Assembly: GCA_016191815.1 (NCBI GenBank)
Contig: JACPVI010000061.1
Location: 186,001-250,000, forward strand
Direction: 5' to 3'
Source: Myxococcales bacterium
GTDB taxonomy: Bacteria; Myxococcota; Myxococcia; Myxococcales; Myxococcaceae
DNA: 64,000 nt
Positions 54,231 to 63,526 of the stretch are shown here, piece by piece. Position 1 is the first letter of the stretch; every line of letters starts with the position of its first letter. The position numbers and the translations under genes are program-made. The notes below the pieces were generated by a model. That model saw only the letters and a list, made by a program, of their open reading frames with translations. It was not told the origin of the DNA and searched no databases.

Positions 54231-54956
54231 ATGAGGCTGTTCGCCCTGGGAGACGTGCACCTCCCCTCCACCCGGAGGAAGGACATGGACCGGTTCGGCT
54301 GGACCGGACACCCGGAGCCACTGGGGAGGGCCTGGGACCAGTCGGTGGGCCAAGAGGACATCGTCATCCTGGCGGGGGACATCTCCTGGGCCACCAAGCC
54401 CACCGAGGTGCTGGAGGACCTGCGCTGGCTGGACGAGCGCCCGGGGAAGAAGGTGCTCCTCCGAGGCAACCACGACTACTGGTGGGGCGACTCGGCGGCC
54501 AAGCTGCGGAAGCTCTTCCAGCCCTTCGCCTCCTTCGCCGGTTTCATCCACAACTGCGCGGTGGAGGCGGGGCCGTGGCTCATCGCCGGCAGCCGGCTGT
54601 GGACGGTGCCGGAGGCGCCGCCGCTTCCCGGAGGAGAGCTGGGAGACGAGGCCCAGCGGCCGGACCACGTGGAGCGAGAGCTCCGCCGGCTGGAGCTGTC
54701 CTTCGCCGACGCGCGCGGGAAGCCGCCCGGGCTCGCCCGGGTGGTGGCGGTGCACTTTCCCCCGCTCTACTCCAACGGGCTTCCCACCGCCTTCAGCCGG
54801 GCCATCGAGGCCTACCAGCCCGCAGTCTGCGTCTATGGGCACCTCCACGGGCCCGGCATCTCCGCCGGCTTCCAGGGCGAGCACGGGGGAGTGCGGTATG
54901 TGTTGGCCTCCTGCGACGCGGCGGGCTTCGCGCCGGTGCTTTTGGACCAGCGCTGA
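54231..54956 (+). CDS. Calcineurin-like metallophosphoesterase
   Basis: A 241-aa cytoplasmic protein. Metal ligands are in order: GDVHLP (8-13), GDISW (49-53), RGNHDYWW (GNHD at about 79-82), HFPP and GHLHGP. The spacing fits the YkuE/DUF-type phosphoesterase of uncharacterised substrate. Start ATG 54231 lies 5 bp after the previous stop. Confidence 0.93.
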   Translation: MRLFALGDVHLPSTRRKDMDRFGWTGHPEPLGRAWDQSVGQEDIVILAGDISWATKPTEVLEDLRWLDERPGKKVLLRGNHDYWWGDSAAKLRKLFQPFASFAGFIHNCAVEAGPWLIAGSRLWTVPEAPPLPGGELGDEAQRPDHVERELRRLELSFADARGKPPGLARVVAVHFPPLYSNGLPTAFSRAIEAYQPAVCVYGHLHGPGISAGFQGEHGGVRYVLASCDAAGFAPVLLDQR

Positions 54957-55013
54957 GCGGCCTGGTGGAGCCATCGCCGAGGGCGGCAACTCAACCGGCC
55001 GGGACGGCCATCA

Positions 55014-58000
55014 TCACTCCCGGCCGCGGGACTGCGCGTCCGAGCTGACGGGCGCCATCTCCTCGAGTTGGCCATCCGCGGCGAGGAGCGAGGCGGAGAT
55101 GGGAATGGGCTGCTCCTCGATGAAGGCGTCCAGGTCCGCCTGGGCCGCGGCGAGGAGCGGGCTTCCTTGCTGCTGGTAGCACTTCACCCGGTAGGCGAGC
55201 AGCGTGCGGTGCCAGGGAGCGTCGGGCTCGAAGGGCGCCAGGGCGGAGGCGCAGAGGTCATCCCCCACCGCCTTGGCGATGTAGACGCGGGCCTTGAGCC
55301 GGTCCTCGTCGCTGGCCATCGCCGCGAAGGGCTCGGAGAGCGCCTGGTAGAGCCGCCGGCCCAGCTCCGGCTTCTTCTCGGCGATGCTCACCGCCGCGCG
55401 CAGGCTGCGGGAGACGACCCAACCGGAGGCCCAGGGGTTTTCCCGGTGCGAGGCGAACGCCGCCAAAAGGGCATCCGCCGCCGCGTCGTGCCGCCCCTGC
55501 CCCAGCCTGAGCGTCCCCAACAGCAGGTCCGCGTCCACCGGCAAGAGCGGCCGCAGCCTCTCGAGGTAGCCCAGGGCCTCCTCGTCGGCGGAGCTGGCCA
55601 GGAGGTCCGCCACCACCAACAGCTCCACCGGCCCCTGGGGCTCCCACCTGGACTCGCGGAAGGCCCTGGCCGGAGTGGCGAGGTCCCCGGCCCGGTACCG
55701 GGAGTACAGCTCGAAGCGGGGGCGCAGCGGGCCTTCTTTGGGCAGCCCCATCGAACGGGGAGAGCTTCCCAGGCCGAGCCCGGCGAGCATCCTCTCCAGC
55801 TCGAAGCGAGACCAGTCCACCGCGCCGGAGAGGGCCGGGCGGTCCGCCTTGCGCTGCTTGGCGAGCCCGAGCAGCTCGTCGCTGTGGAAGCCGGCGCTCC
55901 GTCCCACGTTGCGGGCGAAGCCGAACTCGATGTGGTTGAGGTCGTCGGTGTTGACCAGTTCGGCGGAGGCGAGGGAGTCGACCAGCTCCGGCCCCGCCAC
56001 GAAGTGGGAGAGGAACCCCTCCAGCCCGTCCACCCGCCAGGTGGCGAGGAGGGCCTTTCGGAACGGCTCCTCGGCCATCCGCCGCCTCATCTGATCGGCG
56101 TCGCGGGTGGCCCTCGCCTCCTCCGCCACCAGGAGCATGTCCGAGCGCGAGGTGTGCCACACCTCCACCGAGGGAAACTCGGAGGCCACCGTGGAGAGCG
56201 CGGCGCGCACCGTCTGGGCGTCCACCTCGTAGGCCTGCAGCCACTGGACGAAGATTCCTCCCTGGGAGAGCCGCTGCTTCACCGCCCGGTAGTAGTCCCG
56301 GGTGTAGAGGCTGGCGATTCCCGCCCGGTAGGGGTTGGAGGGCTCGGAGAGGATGACGTCGTAGCGCTCCCGGCTGGTGAGGAGAATCTCCCGGGCGTCG
56401 CCGAGCTGGAGGTGGACCTTGGGGTTTTCCATCGCCCCGTGGTTCACCGCCGCGCAGCGCCGGGCCACCTCCAGGATGTCGGGCTCGATCTCCGCCACGT
56501 CCACCCGCTCGATGCCGGGCACCGCGGCCAGCCAGCCGGCGGTGCTCCCGGTGCCGAGGCCAATCACCATCGCCCGCTTGGGTGCCGGATGGAGCAGCGC
56601 CGCCATCAGGCCTCCCATCACCTGGGTGGGCGCGTCGAGGATGGAATTGCCGTCGCTCTTGCCGTTGACGAGGAAGCTGAGCCCGTGGCCCTTCACCAGC
56701 GCCAGCGAGCTTTCGACTCCCTCGCTCTCCCAGACGGTGTTGTGGCGCCGCTCCCGGAACCACCGCTCCACCTCGGTGGCGGTGCGCGGCGGGACGGCTC
56801 GCCCGGCTCCCACCGCCCCGTGCCTCCAGGCGGAAGTGGGGCCGCGGGCGAAGAGCATCGCCACCGAGAGCGTCACCGCGGCCAGGGTGCCGGCGAGCCT
56901 CAGGGCGCCTCCCTCGCGGCGGGCGAAGGCCAGCGCCCCCACCGAGATGGCGAGCAAGAGCGCGACCGACAGCCGCCAGGCTCCCGGGGCGGTGAGGGCG
57001 GGGAGCAACCCGAAGCCTCCCGCCAGCGAGCCCAGGATGGCTCCAAGAGTGTTGGAGGCGTAGGCCAGCCCCACCTGGCGCCCGAGGTGCTTTCTCCCCC
57101 GGCCGAGCAGGGCGATGAGCAGCGGGAACTGGGCGCCGGCCACCACCGCAGGGGGAAACACCACCAGGAAGGCGATGGCCGTCCAGCTCACCAAAAGCCC
57201 TCCGAAGCCCACTGCTCCCAAGGAACGGAGCAACAGAGCCCACACCGCCAGACGGTCCCCCAACGCGAGCGGCAGGGCCACCAGGGCGGCCTCGAGGGCG
57301 CAGCTCAAGGCGAAGGTGCGCACCGTGGGCATCCTCTGGCGGGCGAGGAAGGCGTATGCCCCTCCTCCCAGGGCGATGCCCAAGAGCGCGACGGCGAGGA
57401 TGAGCCCGAAGGTGAAGGTGGAGCCGCCCAAGAGCGGGGCCAGCATCCGGTACCAGACCAGCTCCATCAGGAGGAAGACGAAGCCGACCGCGCCCGAGGC
57501 GGCGAAGACGAACCAGGCCGGAGCGAGCGCGGGCGGCGAGCCCTCCTCCGCCTTGGGCTCCGCGGGGGAAGCGGGCACCTCCGCTTCGCTTCGCCTTGCC
57601 ACCACCCTCGCCACGATGGCCACCAGCGCGTTCACCAAGCAGGCGAGGTAGAGGGTGTTCCTGGAGCCGAAGGCCTCGAGCACAAAGAAGGTGGAGCCCG
57701 CCGCTCCCGCCACTGCTCCGAGGGTGTTGAGCCCGTAGAGCACCGCCACGCTGCGCCGGCCCTGGTCGGACTCCTCGCTCGCCGCCAGCGCCGCGGCGGG
57801 CAGGCTGCCGCCCATCAGGGCGGTGGGAAGGGCGAGCACCAGGGCGGAGAGGAGGAGCCTGGCGACGGTGCCTCCGAAAAGGCCCAGGGAAGGAGTGCCG
57901 CCCACCGCGAGGTAGGCCGCCCGCGCCAGGTAGAGGAGGAGCGGAGTCAAGGCGGCCGAGGCGGCGATGGCCAGCTCGAGGTGGGCGTAGAAGAAGAGCG

Positions 58001-58205
58001 GCCGGGGACGGCGCTCGGCGACTTTTCCGAGCAGGGCGCTGCCGACCCCGAGCCCTCCCATGAAGATGGCGAGCACTGCCGCGGAGGCGGCGGTGGACGC
58101 TCCGAAGATGAGCCGGAGCTCCCGCAGCCACACCGTCTGGTAGACGAGCGCGCACATCCCCGAGAAGAAGAGGAGGGGCCCGATTCTCCAGACGCTCTTG
58201 CTCAA
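55014..58205 (-). CDS. Fused membrane transporter-like and spermidine-synthase-like protein with helical-repeat tail
   Basis: A 1063-aa protein. Residues 1-440 have about 12 membrane helices with MFS-like spacing (LVYQTVWLRELRLIFGAS at the start). Residues 470-680 are a Rossmann spermidine-synthase domain (VIGLGTGSTAGWL, LGDAREIL, SEPSNPYRAG) retaining the Asp for SAM-type binding. The last 350 residues are alpha-helical and TPR-like. Fused MFS/speE proteins are known in several phyla; their substrate is unknown. There is no partner in the neighbourhood; the start codon at 58205 is followed by a divergent gene at 58377 over a 171-bp spacer with no clear feature. Confidence 0.9.
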   Translation of the reverse strand: MSKSVWRIGPLLFFSGMCALVYQTVWLRELRLIFGASTAASAAVLAIFMGGLGVGSALLGKVAERRPRPLFFYAHLELAIAASAALTPLLLYLARAAYLAVGGTPSLGLFGGTVARLLLSALVLALPTALMGGSLPAAALAASEESDQGRRSVAVLYGLNTLGAVAGAAGSTFFVLEAFGSRNTLYLACLVNALVAIVARVVARRSEAEVPASPAEPKAEEGSPPALAPAWFVFAASGAVGFVFLLMELVWYRMLAPLLGGSTFTFGLILAVALLGIALGGGAYAFLARQRMPTVRTFALSCALEAALVALPLALGDRLAVWALLLRSLGAVGFGGLLVSWTAIAFLVVFPPAVVAGAQFPLLIALLGRGRKHLGRQVGLAYASNTLGAILGSLAGGFGLLPALTAPGAWRLSVALLLAISVGALAFARREGGALRLAGTLAAVTLSVAMLFARGPTSAWRHGAVGAGRAVPPRTATEVERWFRERRHNTVWESEGVESSLALVKGHGLSFLVNGKSDGNSILDAPTQVMGGLMAALLHPAPKRAMVIGLGTGSTAGWLAAVPGIERVDVAEIEPDILEVARRCAAVNHGAMENPKVHLQLGDAREILLTSRERYDVILSEPSNPYRAGIASLYTRDYYRAVKQRLSQGGIFVQWLQAYEVDAQTVRAALSTVASEFPSVEVWHTSRSDMLLVAEEARATRDADQMRRRMAEEPFRKALLATWRVDGLEGFLSHFVAGPELVDSLASAELVNTDDLNHIEFGFARNVGRSAGFHSDELLGLAKQRKADRPALSGAVDWSRFELERMLAGLGLGSSPRSMGLPKEGPLRPRFELYSRYRAGDLATPARAFRESRWEPQGPVELLVVADLLASSADEEALGYLERLRPLLPVDADLLLGTLRLGQGRHDAAADALLAAFASHRENPWASGWVVSRSLRAAVSIAEKKPELGRRLYQALSEPFAAMASDEDRLKARVYIAKAVGDDLCASALAPFEPDAPWHRTLLAYRVKCYQQQGSPLLAAAQADLDAFIEEQPIPISASLLAADGQLEEMAPVSSDAQSRGRE

Positions 58206-58376
58206 GGTGGGGTTTTAGGGCCGGGGGGCCGGTCCTCGGGGCGCGCAGTATAGCGGCAGCCCGTCTCGGCGGGACCGGAAGGGAGGCGGGCGAGCGCGAA
58301 GGCGGCAAGCGCCCGGTGAGCGCGCTTGTCGGACCGCGCCACTCTGCTATTGAGGCGGCGCCCCACCGGCCACGAC

Positions 58377-60518
58377 ATGAGCCCCATCTTCACCTCGCTG
58401 CTCCTCGCCGCAGGCCTCCTCTTCTTCGCGGTCACCATCTTCTGGCGGGTCCGCGTCCTCTTCGCCCTCAAGCCGGAGCCGGGAAACCGGCTGGACCGGG
58501 CGGCGGAGCGGGCCGAGGCGCTCTTGGTCTTCGGCCTGGGGCAGCGGCGGCTTCTGGACCGAGAGGAGCGCGGCCCGGGGCTGATGCACGCCGCCATCTT
58601 CGCCGCCTTCATGGTGCTGGCGGCCCGCACTCTGATGCTCTTCGTGATGGGCTTCTCCGAGGGCGCCCACGCGGTGCTCTCGCTGCCCACCCACTGGTAC
58701 TGGTCGGCCCACCCCAACCTCGCGGCGGTCTATCACGGCTACCTCCTGGTGAAGGACGTGGTGGCCCTCCTCGCGGTGTGGGGTGCCTCCTATTTCTGGT
58801 TCCTCCGCTGGAGGGTGAAGCCGGACCGGATGACGCCAAGCTGGGAGGCCTTCCTCATCCTGGGCTTCATCATCGGGCTGATGGTGACCGAGTTTCTCTT
58901 CGGCGCCTCGCACCTCGTTGCCCAGGGCCGGCCCTTCGACTCCGCCGAGCCGGTCACCTCCACGGTGGCCTATCTATTGTCCGGCCTCTCCCCGGGTGCG
59001 GTGGCCTTCCTGGGCAACCTGGGCTTCTGGCTGCACCTGTGCATCATCCTCGCCTTCCTCAACTTCCTCCCCTACGGGAAGCACTTCCACGTCATCACCG
59101 CGCTCCCCAACGTCTACCTCCGGCGCCTTTCCCCCAGCGGGAAGCTCTCCACCCCCAACCTCGAGAAGGAGGAGTTCGGCGCCAAGACCTTCAAGGACCT
59201 GAGCTGGAAGCAGGCTTTGGACCTCTACTCCTGCACCGAGTGCGGACGCTGCCAGACCCACTGCCCCACCTACGTCACCGGTAAGCCGCTCACCCACAAA
59301 GGAGTGAACCAGGACCTCAAGCACTGGCTGTGGGCCAACCAGACGCTTCTGGCCACCGGCAACGACGAGCAGGGCGCCGCCGCGGAGCTGCCCCCCTTGG
59401 TGGGCGGAGTGCTCAAGCCGGAGACGGTGTGGGCCTGCACCAGCTGCTCCTGGTGCGAGACCGCCTGCCCGGTGCTGATCGAGAACGTGCCCCGGCTGAT
59501 CGACATGCGCCGGTACAAGGTGCAGGTGGAGGCCGACTTCCCGCCGGAAATCCAGCGCGTCTTCGAGGGAATGGAGCGGCAGGGCAATCCCTGGGGGCTC
59601 TCCCAGGAGGCGCGCACCGAATGGGAGGGGGAGCCTAGGCTTCACCGCTTCGGCGATGGCGGCCAATACGAGTACCTCTTCTTCGTCGGCTGCGCCGGGG
59701 CCTACGACGAGCGCCAGAAGAAAGTCACCCGCGCCCTGGTGCGGGTGATGCAGGAGGCGGGCGTCTCCTTCGCCACCTTGGGCAACGAGGAGGTGTGCAC
59801 CGGCGACTCCGCCCGAAGGCTGGGCAACGAGTACCTATTCCAGACGATGGCCAAGGCCAACGTGGAGAAGTGGAACGGGCTCGAGGTGAAGGCGGTCATC
59901 ACCCAGTGCCCGCACTGCTTCAACACCATCCGCAACGAGTACCCGGAGTTTGGAGGCAACTACCGGGTGGTGAGCCACACCGAGCTGTTGGCCGAGCTGG
60001 TGCGCGAGGGGCGGGTGCGGCTCTCCCGGGTGATGGCGGAGCGGCTCGCCTTCCACGACCCCTGCTACCTCGGCCGGCACAACGGGGTATTCGACGCTCC
60101 CCGCGAAGCCCTCGCCGCGCTCCCCGGGGCGAAGCTTCTGGAGCTGCCGCGCAGCCGCCGGGAGTCGTTCTGCTGCGGGGCGGGCGGCGGAAGGATGTGG
60201 TTGGAGGAGAAGATTGGGCAGCGCATCAACCAGAACCGGCTGAACGAGGTGGCCCTCGCCTTCGCCCACGCGGCCGAGCCGGGCGTGGAGGTGCCCTCCG
60301 CCACCGACAAGCGCAAGCCGGGGAAGGTGGGGGAGTACCAGGGCCCGGGGAAGGGAGTGCTGGCGGTGGCCTGCCCCTTCTGCATGACCATGCTCCGCGA
60401 CGCGGTGAACGAGACCGGCCGCGAGGAGGCCATCCAGGTGAAGGACGTGGCGGAGCTGGTGGCCGAGGCGATGGAGGTGAAATCCGCCGCCGCGACGCCG
60501 GAAAAGCCGGGCGCCTGA
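58377..60518 (+). CDS. Membrane Fe-S reductase, EtfD/HdrD-like
   Basis: A 713-aa protein starting at ATG 58377 (MSPIFTSLLL). Residues 1-250 have five to six membrane helices with His residues, like the NarI-type haem domain. Two [4Fe-4S] motifs follow (CTECGRCQTHCP and CTSCSWCETACP), then two CCG domains; the second has the full CCG and CPFC, while the first reads CTG in place of CCG and lacks a ligand. Proteins of this type pass electrons from ETF or heterodisulfide pathways to quinone. No etf gene is in the window. Confidence 0.9.
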   Translation: MSPIFTSLLLAAGLLFFAVTIFWRVRVLFALKPEPGNRLDRAAERAEALLVFGLGQRRLLDREERGPGLMHAAIFAAFMVLAARTLMLFVMGFSEGAHAVLSLPTHWYWSAHPNLAAVYHGYLLVKDVVALLAVWGASYFWFLRWRVKPDRMTPSWEAFLILGFIIGLMVTEFLFGASHLVAQGRPFDSAEPVTSTVAYLLSGLSPGAVAFLGNLGFWLHLCIILAFLNFLPYGKHFHVITALPNVYLRRLSPSGKLSTPNLEKEEFGAKTFKDLSWKQALDLYSCTECGRCQTHCPTYVTGKPLTHKGVNQDLKHWLWANQTLLATGNDEQGAAAELPPLVGGVLKPETVWACTSCSWCETACPVLIENVPRLIDMRRYKVQVEADFPPEIQRVFEGMERQGNPWGLSQEARTEWEGEPRLHRFGDGGQYEYLFFVGCAGAYDERQKKVTRALVRVMQEAGVSFATLGNEEVCTGDSARRLGNEYLFQTMAKANVEKWNGLEVKAVITQCPHCFNTIRNEYPEFGGNYRVVSHTELLAELVREGRVRLSRVMAERLAFHDPCYLGRHNGVFDAPREALAALPGAKLLELPRSRRESFCCGAGGGRMWLEEKIGQRINQNRLNEVALAFAHAAEPGVEVPSATDKRKPGKVGEYQGPGKGVLAVACPFCMTMLRDAVNETGREEAIQVKDVAELVAEAMEVKSAAATPEKPGA

Positions 60519-60549
60519 GCTCCGAGCGAGCGGCCCGTCATGAATTTGT

Positions 60550-60561
60550 TTTGAGCTCAAA
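60550..60561. promoter_or_regulatory. Palindrome upstream of the 60604 gene promoter
   Basis: TTTGAGCTCAAA, a perfect 12-bp palindrome just upstream of a -35/-10 pair (TTCGCG at 60567-60572, 17 bp, GATACT at 60590-60595). AT-rich in a GC-rich context; a plausible operator. Confidence 0.4.
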
Positions 60562-60603
60562 CCAAGTTCGCGGCCGGCGCCGCCGGGGCGATACTCTTCC
60601 CCC

Positions 60604-61458
60604 ATGCGCCTCTCGATGCTCGCCTGCCTGCTCGCCTCCCTCCCCGCCGCCGCGGCGGACCACAAGGGCTGCAAGGACAGCCCGCTCTTTCCCCGCCCCG
60701 CGGGAGCCACCCTGGAGTCCTGCCGGGGCGCGCGCTTCGACGAGGTGGCGCTGCCCGCGGCGGAGGGCCAGAAGGCCGAGCCGGTGCGGGGCCAGGTGCA
60801 GAGGCTCAGGTACGCCCACCCCGCCCGCCGCTCTCCCAAGGAGGTGGCCCGCGCCCACAAGGAGGCGCTCTCCCGGGCGGGGTACTCGGTCTCCTTCTCC
60901 TCGGAGGAGGGCGGCGGCTTCGTGGCCACCGCGAAGAAGGAGGGCGCGGAGACGGCCTGGGTGAGCGTGGAGCTGGAGGAGTACAACGCAGGCGAGCGGC
61001 TCTTGAGCGAGGTGGTGGCGGTGAAGGTGGCGCCCTTCGGCGCGCTCTCGGCAAAGGCCGGCTCCGACAAGCGGGACAAGAAGGGCTGCGCGGATCCAGC
61101 CGGCCTCTCGCGGCTCGCCGGCGCCTTCCTCGACGACTGCGAGGGGCGCGGCCACGACGAGCTGGAGCTGCAAGTCGGGCCCAGCGAGAAGAAGCGCCTG
61201 GAGGGGGAGGTGGCCCAGGTGCGCTACCGGCACGACGAGCAGGCCTCGCCTTTGGAAGTCTCCCAGAGCTACCGGAAGCTTCTCGAAGAGGCCGGCTTCG
61301 GCGTGCTGCACGAGGGCACCGACGGGGCGGAGCGGGTGCTCACCGCCAGCCGCTCCCGCGAGGGGAAGACCGAGTGGCTCTCGGTGGCCTCCGCCACCGT
61401 CAACGCCGACGAGTGGACTTACACCTACCTCACCTTGCTCACCGCGTATGCGCCGTGA
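60604..61458 (+). CDS. Secreted protein with two tandem DUF4892-like domains
   Basis: A 284-aa protein with a signal peptide (1-18). Residues 20-148 and 160-284 are two copies of one domain: KGCKDSPLFPRPAGATLESC versus KGCADPAGLSRLAGAFLDDC, then FDEVAL versus HDELEL, then YA.P..R.. versus YRHDEQ, and a final helix. The fold matches DUF4892-like proteins, sometimes linked to OmpA. No SD; GATACT lies 8 nt upstream. Overlaps the next gene by 11 bp. Confidence 0.78.
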   Translation: MRLSMLACLLASLPAAAADHKGCKDSPLFPRPAGATLESCRGARFDEVALPAAEGQKAEPVRGQVQRLRYAHPARRSPKEVARAHKEALSRAGYSVSFSSEEGGGFVATAKKEGAETAWVSVELEEYNAGERLLSEVVAVKVAPFGALSAKAGSDKRDKKGCADPAGLSRLAGAFLDDCEGRGHDELELQVGPSEKKRLEGEVAQVRYRHDEQASPLEVSQSYRKLLEEAGFGVLHEGTDGAERVLTASRSREGKTEWLSVASATVNADEWTYTYLTLLTAYAP

Positions 61459-62074
61459 GGCGGCCCTCCTCTCGCTTTTGACCGCGGGGGCGGCGCTGGC
61501 CGGCGAGCGCTTCTCCCTCGCCGACAAGGTCGCCCAGGCGGAGGTGGTGGTGGAAGTGAGGATGAGGGTGAAGGGCGGCTCGGCCCAGTTGGAGAAAGTG
61601 GAGCGGGTGCTCCATCCCCAGGGCGAAGCGCCCAAGCTCCCTTCCAAGGTGTTTCTCTTCTCCCGGGGCTCGCCCTGCTGGAAGAAGGCGAAGGCCAAAG
61701 GCTCGGTGAGGGCCTTGGTCTTCTTCGCCCGCGAGCAGTCGGGCGCCCTCCGGCAGCTCTCCGGAGTGGAGCAGGAGGACGGCCGCACCAGCGAGCTTTC
61801 CCCAGGCTACGAGAAGCTCTCGGAGGCGGTCACCCGCGCCAAGGGCTGGGTGGAGGAGCGGATGCGGGCGGTGCCGGCGCAGATGCTCTGGCGGGACCAG
61901 CGGAGCGCGCTTTCTTCGCAGGACAACCCCGCCCTCGCCTACCTCGCGGCGGCCTTCCTCCGCTCGAAAGACTCCGCTTCCGTGCTCGACGAGGAGTGGG
62001 GCTTCGCCGGGACGGAGGCGCGCAAGGCGCACGAGGCCTTCGCCCAGGAGCCCGCGGGCGGCTGCGGGCGATGA
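61448..62074 (+). CDS. Small secreted protein of unknown function
   Basis: A 208-aa protein whose start overlaps the previous gene by 11 bp, so coupled. Signal peptide 1-18 (cleavage after ALA). The mature part has one SPCWK Cys motif and mixed alpha/beta patterns. No family recognised. Confidence 0.7.
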   Translation: MRREAALLSLLTAGAALAGERFSLADKVAQAEVVVEVRMRVKGGSAQLEKVERVLHPQGEAPKLPSKVFLFSRGSPCWKKAKAKGSVRALVFFAREQSGALRQLSGVEQEDGRTSELSPGYEKLSEAVTRAKGWVEERMRAVPAQMLWRDQRSALSSQDNPALAYLAAAFLRSKDSASVLDEEWGFAGTEARKAHEAFAQEPAGGCGR

Positions 62075-62080
62075 GCTGAG

Positions 62081-62914
62081 CTACTTCCCCTCGCGGTTCT
62101 CGATGAGCGGCTTCTTCTCGAAGTCGGTGGCCAGCCGAAGCCCTAAGACCTCCGCCTGGATGAGCCGCCCGGCGCCCCAGTCCTCCAGCCCGCCGCCCAG
62201 GCTGATGTCTCCCTGGGTCACCTTGGAGGTCCGAAACATCTTCTTGTCCACCCGGCTCTTCCCCAGCCTGAGCACCAGCCTGGCGGTGAGGTCGAAGCGG
62301 TGCTTGTCGCGGAACTCCTTGGCCTCGGCCTGGGTGCTCATCGGCAGGTGGTAGCTCAAGGGCTCCACCTGCCAGAGGTTCTGCTGCACCTCCGCGCCTT
62401 GCTTGGCGGCGGAGTTGGCCGGAATGACCGCCTTCGCCGGCGCCCAGGCCAAAGTCAGGTGCCCGAAGGAATCCGTGCAGTCGACTGAGCCGGCAATCTC
62501 GATGGGGAAGCTGCCCTTGGGCGCATCGAAGTCGTGCAGCTTCACCTCCATCGGCGAGTGCAGCTTCACCAGCGCCGTGGAGGCTTTCAGCTTGGAGGCG
62601 AGCTCGCCCCTGCGGCCCTCGTTGGCCTTCTTCTCCGTCGCGTCCTCTCCGGGGACATTCCCCGGGAAGAGGGCCCAGACGCCTTCCGGGCAGGCGCCGT
62701 CGGAGGAGAGCCTGAGGTAGCCGGGGTCATCCCAGAAGGCCTCCAGCTTCACCGGCTCGGGCTTGCCGGCGCCCTTCTCTTCCTTGGCCCCCTTGAGCTG
62801 GGCCCGCTGCTCTTCGATGGCGCGCTGCCGCTGCTCGGCGCGCTTCTTCGAGTCGCTGCACCCCGCCAGCACCAACGCCACCAGCGCGCAGCGGGAGAGA
62901 ATCCGCGCGGTCAT
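62081..62914 (-). CDS. Lipoprotein of unknown function
   Basis: A 277-aa lipoprotein; ATG 62914 (GAGGAGGA upstream) gives a signal ending VLAGC. A charged helical segment (KKRAEQRQRAIEEQRAQLK, residues 23-41) precedes a beta-rich domain with two paired Cys (DGACPEG, GSVDCTD). The middle region has a DFDAPKGSFP loop. No known family. Convergent with the 61448 gene over 6 bp. Confidence 0.72.
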   Translation of the reverse strand: MTARILSRCALVALVLAGCSDSKKRAEQRQRAIEEQRAQLKGAKEEKGAGKPEPVKLEAFWDDPGYLRLSSDGACPEGVWALFPGNVPGEDATEKKANEGRRGELASKLKASTALVKLHSPMEVKLHDFDAPKGSFPIEIAGSVDCTDSFGHLTLAWAPAKAVIPANSAAKQGAEVQQNLWQVEPLSYHLPMSTQAEAKEFRDKHRFDLTARLVLRLGKSRVDKKMFRTSKVTQGDISLGGGLEDWGAGRLIQAEVLGLRLATDFEKKPLIENREGK

Positions 62915-62966
62915 TCGTCCTCCTCTTCTTCGGCGCACCGCCGAAACATACCGCGGAGAGCTAGCC

Positions 62967-63338
62967 TCAGGCCTGGTCCTGCTGGGACAGCTCCTGCCGA
63001 ACCTTTTCCATGTCCAGCTCGCGGACGCGGCGAATCAGCTCGTCCAGGATGGCTGCGGGAAGAGCGCCTGCCTGCGCGAAGAGCAACACGCCGTCGCGGA
63101 AGGCCATCAGGGTGGGAATGCCGCGGATGTCCAGGGCCTGGGCCAGGTCCGACTCCTGCTCGGTGTCCACCTTGGCGAAGGAGATGTCCGGGTGCTTTCC
63201 CGCCGCCGCTTCGAACACCGGCGCGAAAGCTCGGCAAGGGGCGCACCACTCCGCCCAGAAATCCACCAGGACGATTCCGCCCTTCTTCACCGCGGCGGCG
63301 AAGCTCTCTGCAGTAAGGCTCGTCATCCCCGCGCCCAT
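62967..63338 (-). CDS. trxA: Thioredoxin-family protein
   Basis: A 123-aa thioredoxin with the active site WCAPC (residues 31-35) and cis-Pro segment GIPTLMAF. The C-terminus extends by about 15 residues over normal thioredoxin (RRVRELDMEKVRQELSQQ). AGGGTG-like SD upstream of ATG 63338; ATG 63326 is the alternative. Confidence 0.93.
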   Translation of the reverse strand: MGAGMTSLTAESFAAAVKKGGIVLVDFWAEWCAPCRAFAPVFEAAAGKHPDISFAKVDTEQESDLAQALDIRGIPTLMAFRDGVLLFAQAGALPAAILDELIRRVRELDMEKVRQELSQQDQA

Positions 63339-63526
63339 GCCACCCTCTCTTGTGAAGCGCCGCCCAAGCTGTAACCACCCACCGTCCAGGCGGCCACGGA
63401 TTTGCCGCCGGAGCAGCCTGAACGGTCCTCTGGCCAGCGTCCGGGTGTGCTAGGCATGGGCGTCCGCAGAACTAACGAGGGGCGGATTCGTTGACGCGAG
63501 TCACCCCCGGCCTGGAGGGAGTGACC

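Noticed and set aside
55068-58253. A 1061-residue open frame on the plus strand opposite the MFS/spermidine-synthase gene
   Set aside because: It is the mirror of a well-supported gene, rich in Gly/Glu/Arg/His, and lacks any start signal or domain; it arises from GC-biased codon use.
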